Position numbers and translations under genes: made by a program. From NCBI GenBank assembly GCA_964415185.1, contig CAYPZI010000018.1, positions 1 through 33,093 of the forward strand: a stretch of 33,093 bases of DNA, given 5' to 3'. Numbering within the stretch: the first letter of the stretch is position 1; each line of letters begins with the position of its first letter. The stretch is from CAYVBJ01 sp964415185 (GTDB lineage Bacteria; Bacteroidota; Rhodothermia; Balneolales; Balneolaceae). Under the pieces are notes generated by a model. That model saw nothing but the letters and a program-made list of their open reading frames with translations, made no database searches and was not told where the DNA came from. Positions 16,208 through 24,283 of the stretch are shown here, piece after piece.

Positions 16208-16225
16208 TTTCACATTCCTGTGAAA
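16208..16225. promoter_or_regulatory. Inverted repeat TTTCACA-N4-TGTGAAA upstream of metK
   Basis: Perfect 7-bp arms with a 4-nt loop (TTCC), about 65 bp before the metK ATG. No T-tract follows, which argues against a terminator for ruvB. A dimeric regulator site or a leader hairpin is possible. Confidence 0.45.
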
Positions 16226-16231
16226 CAGTTC

Positions 16232-16243
16232 ACGAAATTTCGT
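16232..16243. promoter_or_regulatory. 12-bp palindrome ACGAAATTTCGT upstream of metK
   Basis: A perfect palindrome 6 bp after the first inverted repeat and 46 bp before the metK ATG. Two dyads this close suggest an operator region for the SAM synthase gene. No known SAM riboswitch fold is recognisable in this 113-bp gap. Confidence 0.45.
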
Positions 16244-16289
16244 ACTTTCAGCCCTTTAAAAACACTAACCATTTTGACTCATTAATTCA

Positions 16290-17438
16290 ATGAAACACCT
16301 TTTTACATCCGAGTCGGTATCCGAGGGACATCCCGATAAAGTATCAGATCAAATATCAGACGCTATTCTTGATGCCATGATCAAGCAGGATTCCGAATCC
16401 CGTGTAGCTGTCGAAACACTTGTTACAACCGGCCTTGCTGTGGTTTCGGGTGAAGTACGGACAGACGCTTATGTCGATATCCAGGAAATTGTTCGCGGAG
16501 TAATCCGCAATATCGGATATACCAAACCCAGCTACCGGTTTGATGCCGACTCTTGCGGAGTACTCTCATCCATTCATCAACAAAGCCCCGATATTGCACA
16601 GGGTGTTGATGCAGGAGAAGACAAACTTCAGGGCGCCGGCGACCAGGGAATGATGTTTGGATATGCCTCAAACGAAACAGAGGCGTTGATGCCTTTCGCT
16701 ATTCACTACTCACACCTTCTTTTAAAAAAACTGGCTCATATTCGGAAAGATACTGCACTAATGCCCTACCTCGGCCCGGACAGCAAGAGCCAAATTACCG
16801 TTGAGTATGGAGAAGACAGAAAACCAAAAAGAGTCAACACCATTGTAATTTCTACCCAGCACGATGAAGGCGTGGATCAGGCCCTGATCAAATCCGATAT
16901 CAAAAAACACCTTGTTAGTAAGGTAATTCCTGAAGAAGTGATTGATGCAGATACTATTTTGCATGTAAATCCTACCGGTAAATTTGTAGTTGGCGGGCCC
17001 CATGGCGATACGGGACTAACCGGCCGAAAAATTATCGTTGATACCTATGGCGGAAAAGGCGGGCATGGCGGTGGCGCTTTTTCAGGAAAAGATCCCTCAA
17101 AAGTAGACCGGAGTGCAGCTTATGCCAGCCGGCATATTGCCAAAAATGTGGTTGCTGCTGAACTGGCTGAGGAGTGCCTCGTACAGGTAGCCTATGCCAT
17201 CGGCATACCTTACCCGGTTTCGGTGAATGTTTACACATATGGAACAGGAAAAATTCACGATGCCAAACTGGCTGAGATAATACATAACCTTTTTGATCTG
17301 ACACCGGCCGGAATAATCGACCGGTTTAACCTGAAAAGACCTATTTACAAGCAAACTGCTGCATACGGACACTTCGGCCGGGCCGAATTTCCTTGGGAGC
17401 AAACCAACTATATAGAAAAACTGCAAAATGCGGTCTGA
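16290..17438 (+). CDS. metK: S-adenosylmethionine synthase
   Basis: Makes S-adenosylmethionine from ATP and methionine; a cytoplasmic tetramer in the family. The 382 residues include SEGHPDKVSDQISDA (11-25, ATP-binding His14), the hexapeptide-type block GAGDQGMMFGYA (115-126) and the glycine-rich GGKGGHGGGAFSGKDPSK (254-271). The last block has Lys and Gly where E. coli has Met and Arg, a substitution I recall in Bacteroidota homologues. The length is normal. It is preceded by two inverted repeats and has no methionine-pathway neighbours in the window. Confidence 0.97.
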   Translation: MKHLFTSESVSEGHPDKVSDQISDAILDAMIKQDSESRVAVETLVTTGLAVVSGEVRTDAYVDIQEIVRGVIRNIGYTKPSYRFDADSCGVLSSIHQQSPDIAQGVDAGEDKLQGAGDQGMMFGYASNETEALMPFAIHYSHLLLKKLAHIRKDTALMPYLGPDSKSQITVEYGEDRKPKRVNTIVISTQHDEGVDQALIKSDIKKHLVSKVIPEEVIDADTILHVNPTGKFVVGGPHGDTGLTGRKIIVDTYGGKGGHGGGAFSGKDPSKVDRSAAYASRHIAKNVVAAELAEECLVQVAYAIGIPYPVSVNVYTYGTGKIHDAKLAEIIHNLFDLTPAGIIDRFNLKRPIYKQTAAYGHFGRAEFPWEQTNYIEKLQNAV

Positions 17439-17567
17439 GCTTTTATAAACATTATCTCTTGCCAGCTATCGGATGAAGTTTGCTCCCTGACTTGTGTTGT
17501 CGAGTCTCTTAAATTAAGTATAGCTGGACGCAGCTCAGTTTAAATTATTTTGTTTGATTTTAAATAG

Positions 17568-18632
17568 ATGCAACGGCCTCTGTTCTTAATTTTTTCAGTG
17601 ATTGCAGGATATATCCTGTCTTTTCAAAACCTGAACACTCAATATAAAAAGATTGTAAATAACCCGTACGAGGGTGTCAATTTTGGGGCAATTCACTATA
17701 AAGCCAATTTTCATGCCCATACCACAAACTCCGACGGGGCGGAATCTCCTGAAGTGGTAGTTCAGGCCTATCATGCCGACGGTTATAGAATCCTTGCTAT
17801 TACTGACCACAACCACGTAACCTGGCCATGGATTGATTTTGGAATTGATGCAAGAGTGCTTGAGATGTTGCCGGTTCCGGGTAATGAGCTTTCAAGGCAT
17901 CATCATAACCTGAGCCTGTTTAACCTCTATCCCTTTCCGGAACGTGAAAGATCAACAAGAAACCTGAGAACATCGCTTCAGGAAGTTACCGGAAATGGCG
18001 GTTTAAATATTCTCGCACATCCGGGAAGGTATTGGAAGCCGCATGACGAAGAGGTTTCCGAAGATATACTATCGGATTATATAGAGCTTTTTACTGAATT
18101 TGAATTCCTGATCGGCATGGAGGTGTATAACCAGGAAGACAGGTACCCATGGGACCGCAAACTTTGGGATGCCCTGCTTGAGGAAATGATGCCGGATCGT
18201 CCCATATGGGGATTTGCCAATGACGACAGCCACGAACTAAAGCATATCGGGCTAAACCATAACCGGTTTCCACTCAATGAGCTGACAGAATCCGCCGTAA
18301 GAAAAGCCATGATTGAGGGCCAATTCTATTTCAGTTCCGTGACGACACATCCCGTGAACCTGAGAGATTCTGATAAAGTACCTCAAATCACCCGCGTTCA
18401 TTACGATAAGAAAAACAATACGCTCACTTTAGAAGCTGAATCAAACGGTGCAGCTCTTGAAGGCAGCCGTTTTAGCTGGTTTTCAAACAAGGGGAAAAAA
18501 GTAGCTTCCGGCAAAACAATAGACCTTGATAAAACCGAAGGGCTTACAACTTACCTCAGGGCCGAAATTCGCGGGGACGCCGGCACTACATACACCCAGC
18601 CTTTTGGCCTCACTGAAAGAGCCGTAAAATGA
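17568..18632 (+). CDS. Exported PHP-domain metallohydrolase
   Basis: 354 residues with a hydrophobic N-terminal segment (about 4-20) acting as a signal peptide or anchor. A PHP (polymerase and histidinol phosphatase) domain follows, similar to the CehA/McbA-type hydrolases. Likely metal ligands are His49 and His51 (NFHAH), Asp56, Asp80-His81 and His83 (TDHNH), His151 (LAHPGRY), Glu185 (MEVYN), Asp219/220 and His222 (FANDDSHE). After about residue 255 comes a beta-rich C-terminal region. The predicted activity is metal-dependent phosphoester or related hydrolysis in the envelope; the substrate is unknown. The amidohydrolase genes begin 81 bp downstream on the same strand. Confidence 0.82.
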   Translation: MQRPLFLIFSVIAGYILSFQNLNTQYKKIVNNPYEGVNFGAIHYKANFHAHTTNSDGAESPEVVVQAYHADGYRILAITDHNHVTWPWIDFGIDARVLEMLPVPGNELSRHHHNLSLFNLYPFPERERSTRNLRTSLQEVTGNGGLNILAHPGRYWKPHDEEVSEDILSDYIELFTEFEFLIGMEVYNQEDRYPWDRKLWDALLEEMMPDRPIWGFANDDSHELKHIGLNHNRFPLNELTESAVRKAMIEGQFYFSSVTTHPVNLRDSDKVPQITRVHYDKKNNTLTLEAESNGAALEGSRFSWFSNKGKKVASGKTIDLDKTEGLTTYLRAEIRGDAGTTYTQPFGLTERAVK

Positions 18633-18713
18633 GGCAATGTGCCTTTAAGGATATTTGGCAGTTAATATTTTCTGCGCTACATTCCATTCAATTCCCAACC
18701 AATCAGGCATATC

Positions 18714-20027
18714 ATGAAAATTCGCTTCAGCATATTTTTCGCTGTACTACTCGCTATTATGGTCACTGAAATATCAATGGCACAGCAGCAGGCAATCGTA
18801 TTCCGGGGTGCTGAAATTCTTCCGGTAACGGGGGAACCGATTCCGGATGGCGTTTTGATCATCCGGAATGGTAAAATTGAAGCGGTTGGTTCTGCCGGTT
18901 CCTTAAACTTGCCGCGCGGAGCCACCGTTATAGATGTAAAGGGCAAGGTGATTATGCCGGGCTTAGTGGATCCGCATTCACATATCGGTGAGGGAGACGG
19001 CGGCGACCGGTCTGCAGCCATGCACCCCGATGTAAGGATTATGGATACCATTGATCCGCGAAGCGATTCTTTTAAAAAAGCCCTGGCCGGCGGTATAACA
19101 TCGGTCAATGTGATGCCGGGATCGGGACACCTGATGAGCGGGCAGACCGTCTACCTGAAACTTCGTCCGGCCAATACCATTGAAGAAATGCTGATCTTTG
19201 TTGATGAGGAAAACGGAATTTACGGTGGATTGAAAATGGCCAACGGCACCAATTCACTGCGTCAGCCCCCATTCCCCGGAACACGGGCCAAATCGGCTGC
19301 GATGGTTCGGTCTTTTTATGTGAAAGCCCGGGAGTATCAAAAGAAAACTTTAGAAGCTGAAGGAAACCCTGATAAAATGCCATCGCGTGACCTGCAGATG
19401 GAAACACTTGTCGAGGCTTTGGAAGGAAAGCGCATTGTTCATAATCACACCCATCGTCACGATGACATTCTCACGGCAATTCGCCTTTCAAAAGAATTCG
19501 GATACAGATTGGTACTGCATCATGTAAGCGAAGGATGGAAAGTGGCCGATGAAATAGCCGAAGCCGGTGTTCCTGCTTCTATCATTGTTCTCGATTCTCC
19601 CGGAGGCAAACTCGAAGCGGTAGATCTGGCCTACAAAACAGGGGCGGTGATGGAAGAAGCAGGAGTCGATTTCGGGTATCACACCGACGACGGCATCACC
19701 GACTCACGGCTGTTTCTCCGCTCTGCGGCGTTCGGAATGCGTGAGGGCATGAGCCGTGAAAAAGCTCTTGAATCAATGACCATCGCAAATGCGCGCATGA
19801 TGGATATTGCCGGCCGCACCGGTTCACTCGAAACCGGTAAAGATGCTGATTTTATTATTCTTTCGGGTGATCCGTTCAGTGTCTACACAAGGGTTGAACA
19901 GACCTGGATAGAGGGAAAGAAAGTTTGGGACATAAGCAATCCCGAAGACAAAAAATATGCTACGGGCGGATACGAGGTATTTCGCACCAGCGCTTTTGGA
20001 CATCATGACCATGAAGGAGGACGATAA
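18714..20027 (+). CDS. Secreted amidohydrolase (metal site intact)
   Basis: 437 residues with a Sec signal peptide (cleavage near SMAQ, 20-24). This is an amidohydrolase-superfamily TIM barrel flanked by the beta-sandwich (AIVFRGAEILPVTGEPIPDG at the start, GKDADFIILSGDPF near the end). Metal and catalytic ligands are His88 and His90 (PHSH), the His243-His249 cluster (HNHTHRHDD), His269/270 and Asp325 in HTDDG. The imidazolonepropionase/prolidase-like group is the closest by motif. The C-terminus is His-rich (FGHHDHEGG) and could bind metal. Its stop overlaps the ATG of the paralogue by one base (TAATG), so the two are co-translated. Confidence 0.88.
   Translation: MKIRFSIFFAVLLAIMVTEISMAQQQAIVFRGAEILPVTGEPIPDGVLIIRNGKIEAVGSAGSLNLPRGATVIDVKGKVIMPGLVDPHSHIGEGDGGDRSAAMHPDVRIMDTIDPRSDSFKKALAGGITSVNVMPGSGHLMSGQTVYLKLRPANTIEEMLIFVDEENGIYGGLKMANGTNSLRQPPFPGTRAKSAAMVRSFYVKAREYQKKTLEAEGNPDKMPSRDLQMETLVEALEGKRIVHNHTHRHDDILTAIRLSKEFGYRLVLHHVSEGWKVADEIAEAGVPASIIVLDSPGGKLEAVDLAYKTGAVMEEAGVDFGYHTDDGITDSRLFLRSAAFGMREGMSREKALESMTIANARMMDIAGRTGSLETGKDADFIILSGDPFSVYTRVEQTWIEGKKVWDISNPEDKKYATGGYEVFRTSAFGHHDHEGGR
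20014..20020 (+). promoter_or_regulatory. Strong Shine-Dalgarno sequence for the second amidohydrolase
   Basis: AAGGAGG lies 6 bases before the ATG at 20027, inside the coding end of the first amidohydrolase (it encodes part of HEGGR). Most genes here have no such site, so this start appears tuned for stoichiometric expression of the pair. Confidence 0.75.
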
Positions 20028-21232
20028 TGTACTATTTGAAAATCACAACAGGTTTTATTTTAGCTCTTCTATTGAATTTTCACCATGCAGATGCCCAGAT
20101 CGCCGTCAAGGGTAAAACCGTTCATACGGCTGCAGGCGATGCCATCTCAAACGGTGTTGTACTGATCCGTGACGGCAAGATTGAACGCGTGGGAACCGAA
20201 AACCGGGTACGCATTCCCGATGGTTACGACATTTATGAGGCCGAAGTGGTTACACCAGGCTTGATTGATGCCCATTCGGTTGTGGGATTGGCCGGCATTC
20301 TGAACCAGGAACACGACCAGGACCAGCTTGAAACCTCAAATGCCATCCAGCCCGATTTGCGTGCCATAGATGCATACAATGCAAGGGAGGATCTTGTTAC
20401 TTTTTTACGCGACAAAGGAATCACCACCGTTCACACAGGCCATGGGCCGGGTGCAGTTATCTCCGGCCAGACCATGATCGTAAAAACCTTCGGGGAAACT
20501 CTTCAGGAGGCACTGGTTGATTCGGTTACTGCACTGGCAATTACACTTGGATCGGGCATCAGCGGTGAATTCAGTAAACCCGGAACACGTGCAAAAGCTG
20601 TAGCCATGCTCCGGCAGGAACTGCTCAAGGCACAGGAATATGCTGAAAAAAGAGCTTCGGAAGATGAATCCAAACTTCCTTCCAGAGATCTTAAACTGGA
20701 AGCCCTTGCCGACCTGCTGGAGGGGAAGATCCATGCTCTTATCACAGCACATAAAGCTAACGACATACTCACCGCTCTACGGCTCCGGGAAGAGTTCGGA
20801 TTCCGGATGATGCTCGATGGTGGTGCCGAAGCTTATCTTGTAATGGACCAAATAAAAAATGCCGGTATTCCTGTAATTATACACCCGACCATGATCCGAA
20901 CAAGGGGAGATGCCCGGAACGCCAGTTTCGAAACTGCAGGCAAACTTGCCGAAGCCGGTATCCCTGTTGTATTTCAGAGCGGATTTGAAGGATATGTCCC
21001 TAAAACAAGAGTTGTACTCTATGAAGCAGCTATAGCCGTTGCCAACGGATTGGATTATAATGATGCGCTTCGTACACTTACTATTGATGCCGCCAGGATC
21101 CTGGAAATTGACAATCGAACCGGGTCCATCGAACCCGGCAAAGATGCCGACCTTGTGTTATTCGACGGTGACCCGTTTGAGTATACCACCAAAGCCAGCC
21201 ATGTGATTATTGACGGCAGGGTTGTTAAATAA
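20027..21232 (+). CDS. Amidohydrolase paralogue lacking most metal ligands
   Basis: 401 residues with a signal peptide (cleavage near ADAQ, 21-24). It aligns end to end with the preceding protein: same sandwich (GVVLIRDGKIERVG), barrel (KPGTRAKAVAMLRQELLKA) and closing GKDADLVLFDGDPF. The metal positions differ: HxH has become His83-Ser-Val85, the His249 position is Ala244 (AHKANDIL), the HH pair is Asp-Gly (LDGGAEA), and HTDDG is QSGFEG. Only His83 of the usual set remains, so hydrolysis by the standard mechanism is unlikely. A structural or substrate-binding partner of the active paralogue is a reasonable inference. The frame is intact, so it is not a decayed gene. Confidence 0.85.
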   Translation: MYYLKITTGFILALLLNFHHADAQIAVKGKTVHTAAGDAISNGVVLIRDGKIERVGTENRVRIPDGYDIYEAEVVTPGLIDAHSVVGLAGILNQEHDQDQLETSNAIQPDLRAIDAYNAREDLVTFLRDKGITTVHTGHGPGAVISGQTMIVKTFGETLQEALVDSVTALAITLGSGISGEFSKPGTRAKAVAMLRQELLKAQEYAEKRASEDESKLPSRDLKLEALADLLEGKIHALITAHKANDILTALRLREEFGFRMMLDGGAEAYLVMDQIKNAGIPVIIHPTMIRTRGDARNASFETAGKLAEAGIPVVFQSGFEGYVPKTRVVLYEAAIAVANGLDYNDALRTLTIDAARILEIDNRTGSIEPGKDADLVLFDGDPFEYTTKASHVIIDGRVVK

Positions 21233-21323
21233 CAATCTCTAAGAACATTGAACTATGAGCAAAAAACCACGTATTTCTCCTGTTCCCTGAGTTCTCTCCA
21301 CATGAAACGTACGTGTACAAAAT

Positions 21324-21343
21324 CCTGGCAAACGTTTACCAGG
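21324..21343. promoter_or_regulatory. LacI-type 20-bp operator-like palindrome
   Basis: CCTGGCAAAC-GTTTACCAGG is symmetric apart from one pair. Its central AAACGTTT with a CpG at the dyad is the hallmark of LacI/PurR-family operators. It lies in the 277-bp gap upstream of the lipoprotein gene at 21510. No LacI-family gene is in the window. The rest of the gap (21233-21509) shows an ACGTACGT palindrome at 21307-21314 and no convincing gene. Confidence 0.55.
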
Positions 21344-21509
21344 CGAATAAAAAGTAAAAAGGTTTACCATAGTCTTCCTATCATCTCTTTATCAGCTATA
21401 GAACCATTTTTTATTATTAAACATTTTCAGTTTCGAAGACATGCGGTGAAAGAAAATTTTATTCCTTTACGCATACTTATATTGAAAAATTGCTAAAAAT
21501 TACAAAACT

Positions 21510-22442
21510 ATGAAATCAACATATAAGCAAGGGCCTGTACTGATACTTTTAATTTTACTTTGTATATCTGTTACACTTTCCTGTGTTTCAAAAAAAGAAG
21601 AATCAAAAATCGAAGATGCAGAACATCTGATTGATGTGAGGGCAGTGGATTTCAAGTTTGAGATGCCTGCGGAAATTCCATCCGGCTGGTCAACCTTCCG
21701 CTTTAAAAATGATGGCATGCAGGAACACTTTCTGTATCTCTACAAATTGCCGGACAACAAAACCTACGATCAGTTTCTGGAAGAAGCCATGGTGCCATTT
21801 GGGACCGTGTGGTATGAATACATTGACGGTGACTTAACACGTGAAGAAGCCACAGTAAAACTTGGAGAAGAAATGGCCGGCTGGTTCTTTACTGACATAA
21901 TTCCTTCCGGGGGGCCTGCTCTTACAGAGCCCGGTGAAACAGCCATCACTACCGTTCACCTGGAACCGGGTACTTATGTGGCTGAATGCTACGTAAAAAT
22001 GCCCGATGGATCCTGGCATATCGAAATGGGAATGCAGCAAGAGTTCACAGTAACACAAGAAGAAAACAATGCTTCGCCACCAAATACCGATGTAAGTTTA
22101 ACTCTTTCGAATTATGAACTATCTGTGGAAGGAGAATTTACATCCGGTTTGCAAACCGTAGCAGTTCACATCAAAGAAAATCCGGAAGGTATCATGCTTC
22201 ATGATATCAACCTTTTCAGGCTTGATGACACGACAAATGTGGATGAAATCATCCGTTGGATGGACTGGATGGATCCGTCGCAATTCCGTGCTCCGGCACC
22301 GGGTTACTCCATAGGCGGGGTTGAGCATCTGGTGGCCGGTAAAACCGGCTACATGACTGTTGACTTACAGCCCGGACGATATGCCCTGATATCAGAAATG
22401 TACGCCTTAAACGGCGTTTCCAAAGTTTTTACCGTTGAATAA
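21510..22442 (+). CDS. Lipoprotein with two cupredoxin-like domains
   Basis: 310 residues. The N-terminal hydrophobic segment ends in VTLSC, with Cys25 as the probable lipidated residue. Two related beta-sandwich segments follow, about 40-187 and 195-310. Each starts with a strand like VRAVDFKFEMP or LTLSNYELSVEG and ends with a PGTYVAECYV or PGRYALISEM strand, the layout of plastocyanin-like folds. A clear Cys-His-Met copper set is not conserved in the second copy. The first has Cys in ECYV and Met/His residues around WHIEMGMQ, so metal binding is possible but unproven. It ends 5 bp from the convergent DoxX gene. Confidence 0.65.
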   Translation: MKSTYKQGPVLILLILLCISVTLSCVSKKEESKIEDAEHLIDVRAVDFKFEMPAEIPSGWSTFRFKNDGMQEHFLYLYKLPDNKTYDQFLEEAMVPFGTVWYEYIDGDLTREEATVKLGEEMAGWFFTDIIPSGGPALTEPGETAITTVHLEPGTYVAECYVKMPDGSWHIEMGMQQEFTVTQEENNASPPNTDVSLTLSNYELSVEGEFTSGLQTVAVHIKENPEGIMLHDINLFRLDDTTNVDEIIRWMDWMDPSQFRAPAPGYSIGGVEHLVAGKTGYMTVDLQPGRYALISEMYALNGVSKVFTVE

Positions 22443-22447
22443 ACAAT

Positions 22448-22903
22448 CTATTTCCCGGCTTCTTTTTCTGCTTTACGCCTGATAATCCGGTGATCGATCG
22501 ACCATTTACCGCCGCCGTAAATGAAAAAGACAATCAAAAGAACCAGCACAAGAAAAGAATATTCAAGCTCGGTATCTCCGGTTAAAAATATAGTTCGTGC
22601 ATTTGCATAAAATACAGCTCCCATCAATACAGGAATTTGAATGGCAGTAGCGAGGCGGGTTATTAAACCCAATATCAGCATAAGTCCACCTACAAGATGC
22701 GCAGCAACTACGTAGTGAGCAACAATAAAGGAGTTCATTTGCAGATCATTTTCAATCATTTGATAAAATTCGGAGATATTTTCCACAAAAAAGTATCCCT
22801 TATAGCACAAAATTATACCAAGTATAATTCGAAGAATTTCTATTGCGATATGCCGGTTTTCCGTTAACCATCTTGTCAATTTATTATCAATCGTTTTTTC
22901 CAT
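22448..22903 (-). CDS. DoxX family membrane protein
   Basis: 151 residues with four hydrophobic helices, matching DoxX: RIILGIILCYKGYFF in helix 1, then HLVGGLMLILGLITRLA and a C-terminal IVFFIYGGGKWSIDHR. DoxX-type proteins are inner-membrane components connected in various species with quinone or thiol redox functions; no specific role is clear here. A strong Shine-Dalgarno AAGGAGG (22914-22920, minus strand) lies 10 bases before the ATG, unusual for this window. It is divergent from the oxidoreductase gene at 23028. Confidence 0.88.
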   Translation of the reverse strand: MEKTIDNKLTRWLTENRHIAIEILRIILGIILCYKGYFFVENISEFYQMIENDLQMNSFIVAHYVVAAHLVGGLMLILGLITRLATAIQIPVLMGAVFYANARTIFLTGDTELEYSFLVLVLLIVFFIYGGGKWSIDHRIIRRKAEKEAGK

Positions 22904-23027
22904 AACACTCTCTCCTCCTTTATTTTAAATTCATTTAAAACACGGATTTTTAAATTTCAAAAAAATAAGATGCAATGCAAATTCAAAAGTTATACTTTTT
23001 AAATTCCTGCTGAACTAATTGAAAATC

Positions 23028-24155
23028 ATGAAATGGATCATACTCTTCACGTTTTTTATAGTCTCAATCAGTAGTTTTGACTTGCCTGCCCTATCTGCAT
23101 TGCAGATTCAACCGGAACCGGTAAGAATGGCTGTAGCCGGGCTTTCTCACGGCCATGCCCACTGGATTTTTCAGGACTCTTTCTCTGACGATATCCCGAT
23201 TGTGGGAATTTACGAACCTAACAGGGATTTGGCTCGCCGGTTTATAGACAGATATAATCTGGATGAATCCATCTTCTTTGAGGATCTTGATGAAATGCTG
23301 GATTCAACGAATCCGGAAGGCCTGCTTGCATTCGGGCCGGTTTACAATCATTTGGAAACCGTGGAGGCAGCTGCACCACGTGGAATACACGTGATGGTTG
23401 AAAAACCGTTGGCTGTCAGTATGGAACATGCCAAGAAAATGAAAGAGCTTGCCGAGCAGAATGAGATACATCTGTTGACAAACTACGAAACTTCCTGGTA
23501 TCCAAGTACCGAATGGACTCACCATCTAACTCAGAATTTTCAAAAATTTGGCAAACTGAGAAAAGCTGTGTTTTACCACGGCCACCAGGGGCCCCGGGAA
23601 ATCGGTGTGGGACCTGAGTTTCTTGAGTGGCTTACCGATCCTGAACTGAATGGAGGCGGTGCCCTCACTGATTTCGGATGCTATGGTGCAAATATCATGA
23701 CCTACCTTACATCCGGACAAGATCCTGTTTCCGTCATGGCAGTCGTGCAGACACATAAACCCCAACTCTATCCCGAGGTTGATGACGAAGCGACCATCAT
23801 TATCACATATCCGGAATCACAGGCGATTATTCAAGCCTCATGGAATTGGCCCTATAATCGAAAAGATATGGAAATTTACGGGGAGAAAAGTTCAGTCCAT
23901 GCTCCCGGGCCGGATCATGTAATCATCCGTGAACCGAAAGATACCGACGGCGAAACTGTCACAATCACAGCTAAAGAAGCCGGCATTAAAACCGACCCTT
24001 TTCTCTATTTTGCCGGTGTAATCATGGGAGACGTCCAGCCCATGCCATACGAACTCTACACTTTGGAAAACAATATGATGGTTGTAAAAATACTCGAAGC
24101 CGCCAAAATTTCTTCCCGAACGGGAAAAAGGATAGACTGGAAAGATTTATACTAA
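23028..24155 (+). CDS. Exported Gfo/Idh/MocA family oxidoreductase
   Basis: 375 residues from the ATG at 23028 (a TTG 9 bases upstream is less likely). A signal-peptide-like hydrophobic N-terminus (4-24) precedes an NAD(P)-binding Rossmann domain (VRMAVAGLSHGHAHWIF, 32-48), the family's EKP motif (Glu125-Lys126-Pro127) and GGGALTDFGCYG (209-220) with the conserved Asp215. Export of this normally cytosolic fold is known in several Bacteroidota and Planctomycetota proteins. There is no twin-arginine motif, so it would be exported unfolded by Sec and need periplasmic cofactor. The nucleotide loop GLSHGHAH deviates from GxGxxG. The substrate is unknown; a sugar or inositol is typical. Confidence 0.82.
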   Translation: MKWIILFTFFIVSISSFDLPALSALQIQPEPVRMAVAGLSHGHAHWIFQDSFSDDIPIVGIYEPNRDLARRFIDRYNLDESIFFEDLDEMLDSTNPEGLLAFGPVYNHLETVEAAAPRGIHVMVEKPLAVSMEHAKKMKELAEQNEIHLLTNYETSWYPSTEWTHHLTQNFQKFGKLRKAVFYHGHQGPREIGVGPEFLEWLTDPELNGGGALTDFGCYGANIMTYLTSGQDPVSVMAVVQTHKPQLYPEVDDEATIIITYPESQAIIQASWNWPYNRKDMEIYGEKSSVHAPGPDHVIIREPKDTDGETVTITAKEAGIKTDPFLYFAGVIMGDVQPMPYELYTLENNMMVVKILEAAKISSRTGKRIDWKDLY

Positions 24156-24235
24156 ATCGACGCCATTAAAGATTTGGCTGTTTTCCCGTGGTTCATAATT
24201 CTGATAGCTGCCGGGAATGAAGTGAAAAAAAAATC

Positions 24236-24260
24236 AGTTACCAGAATATTAACGGTAACT
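24236..24260. repeat. Inverted repeat upstream of the fasciclin gene
   Basis: AGTTACC (24236-24242) and GGTAACT (24254-24260) are perfect 7-bp arms with an 11-nt spacer, 24 bases before the ATG at 24284. It is a possible operator or 5' hairpin; no T-tract follows. Confidence 0.35.
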
Positions 24261-24283
24261 ATAACAAAATCTTGAAATTAGTG

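Noticed and set aside
16177..16289. SAM riboswitch upstream of metK
   Set aside because: The gap is only 113 bp and shows two simple dyads, with no multi-helix core or conserved riboswitch words that I can recognise.
21248..21496. 82-codon open frame in the gap before the lipoprotein gene
   Set aside because: No recognisable domain, low-complexity composition, and it covers the LacI-type palindrome; the gap is better explained as regulatory DNA.
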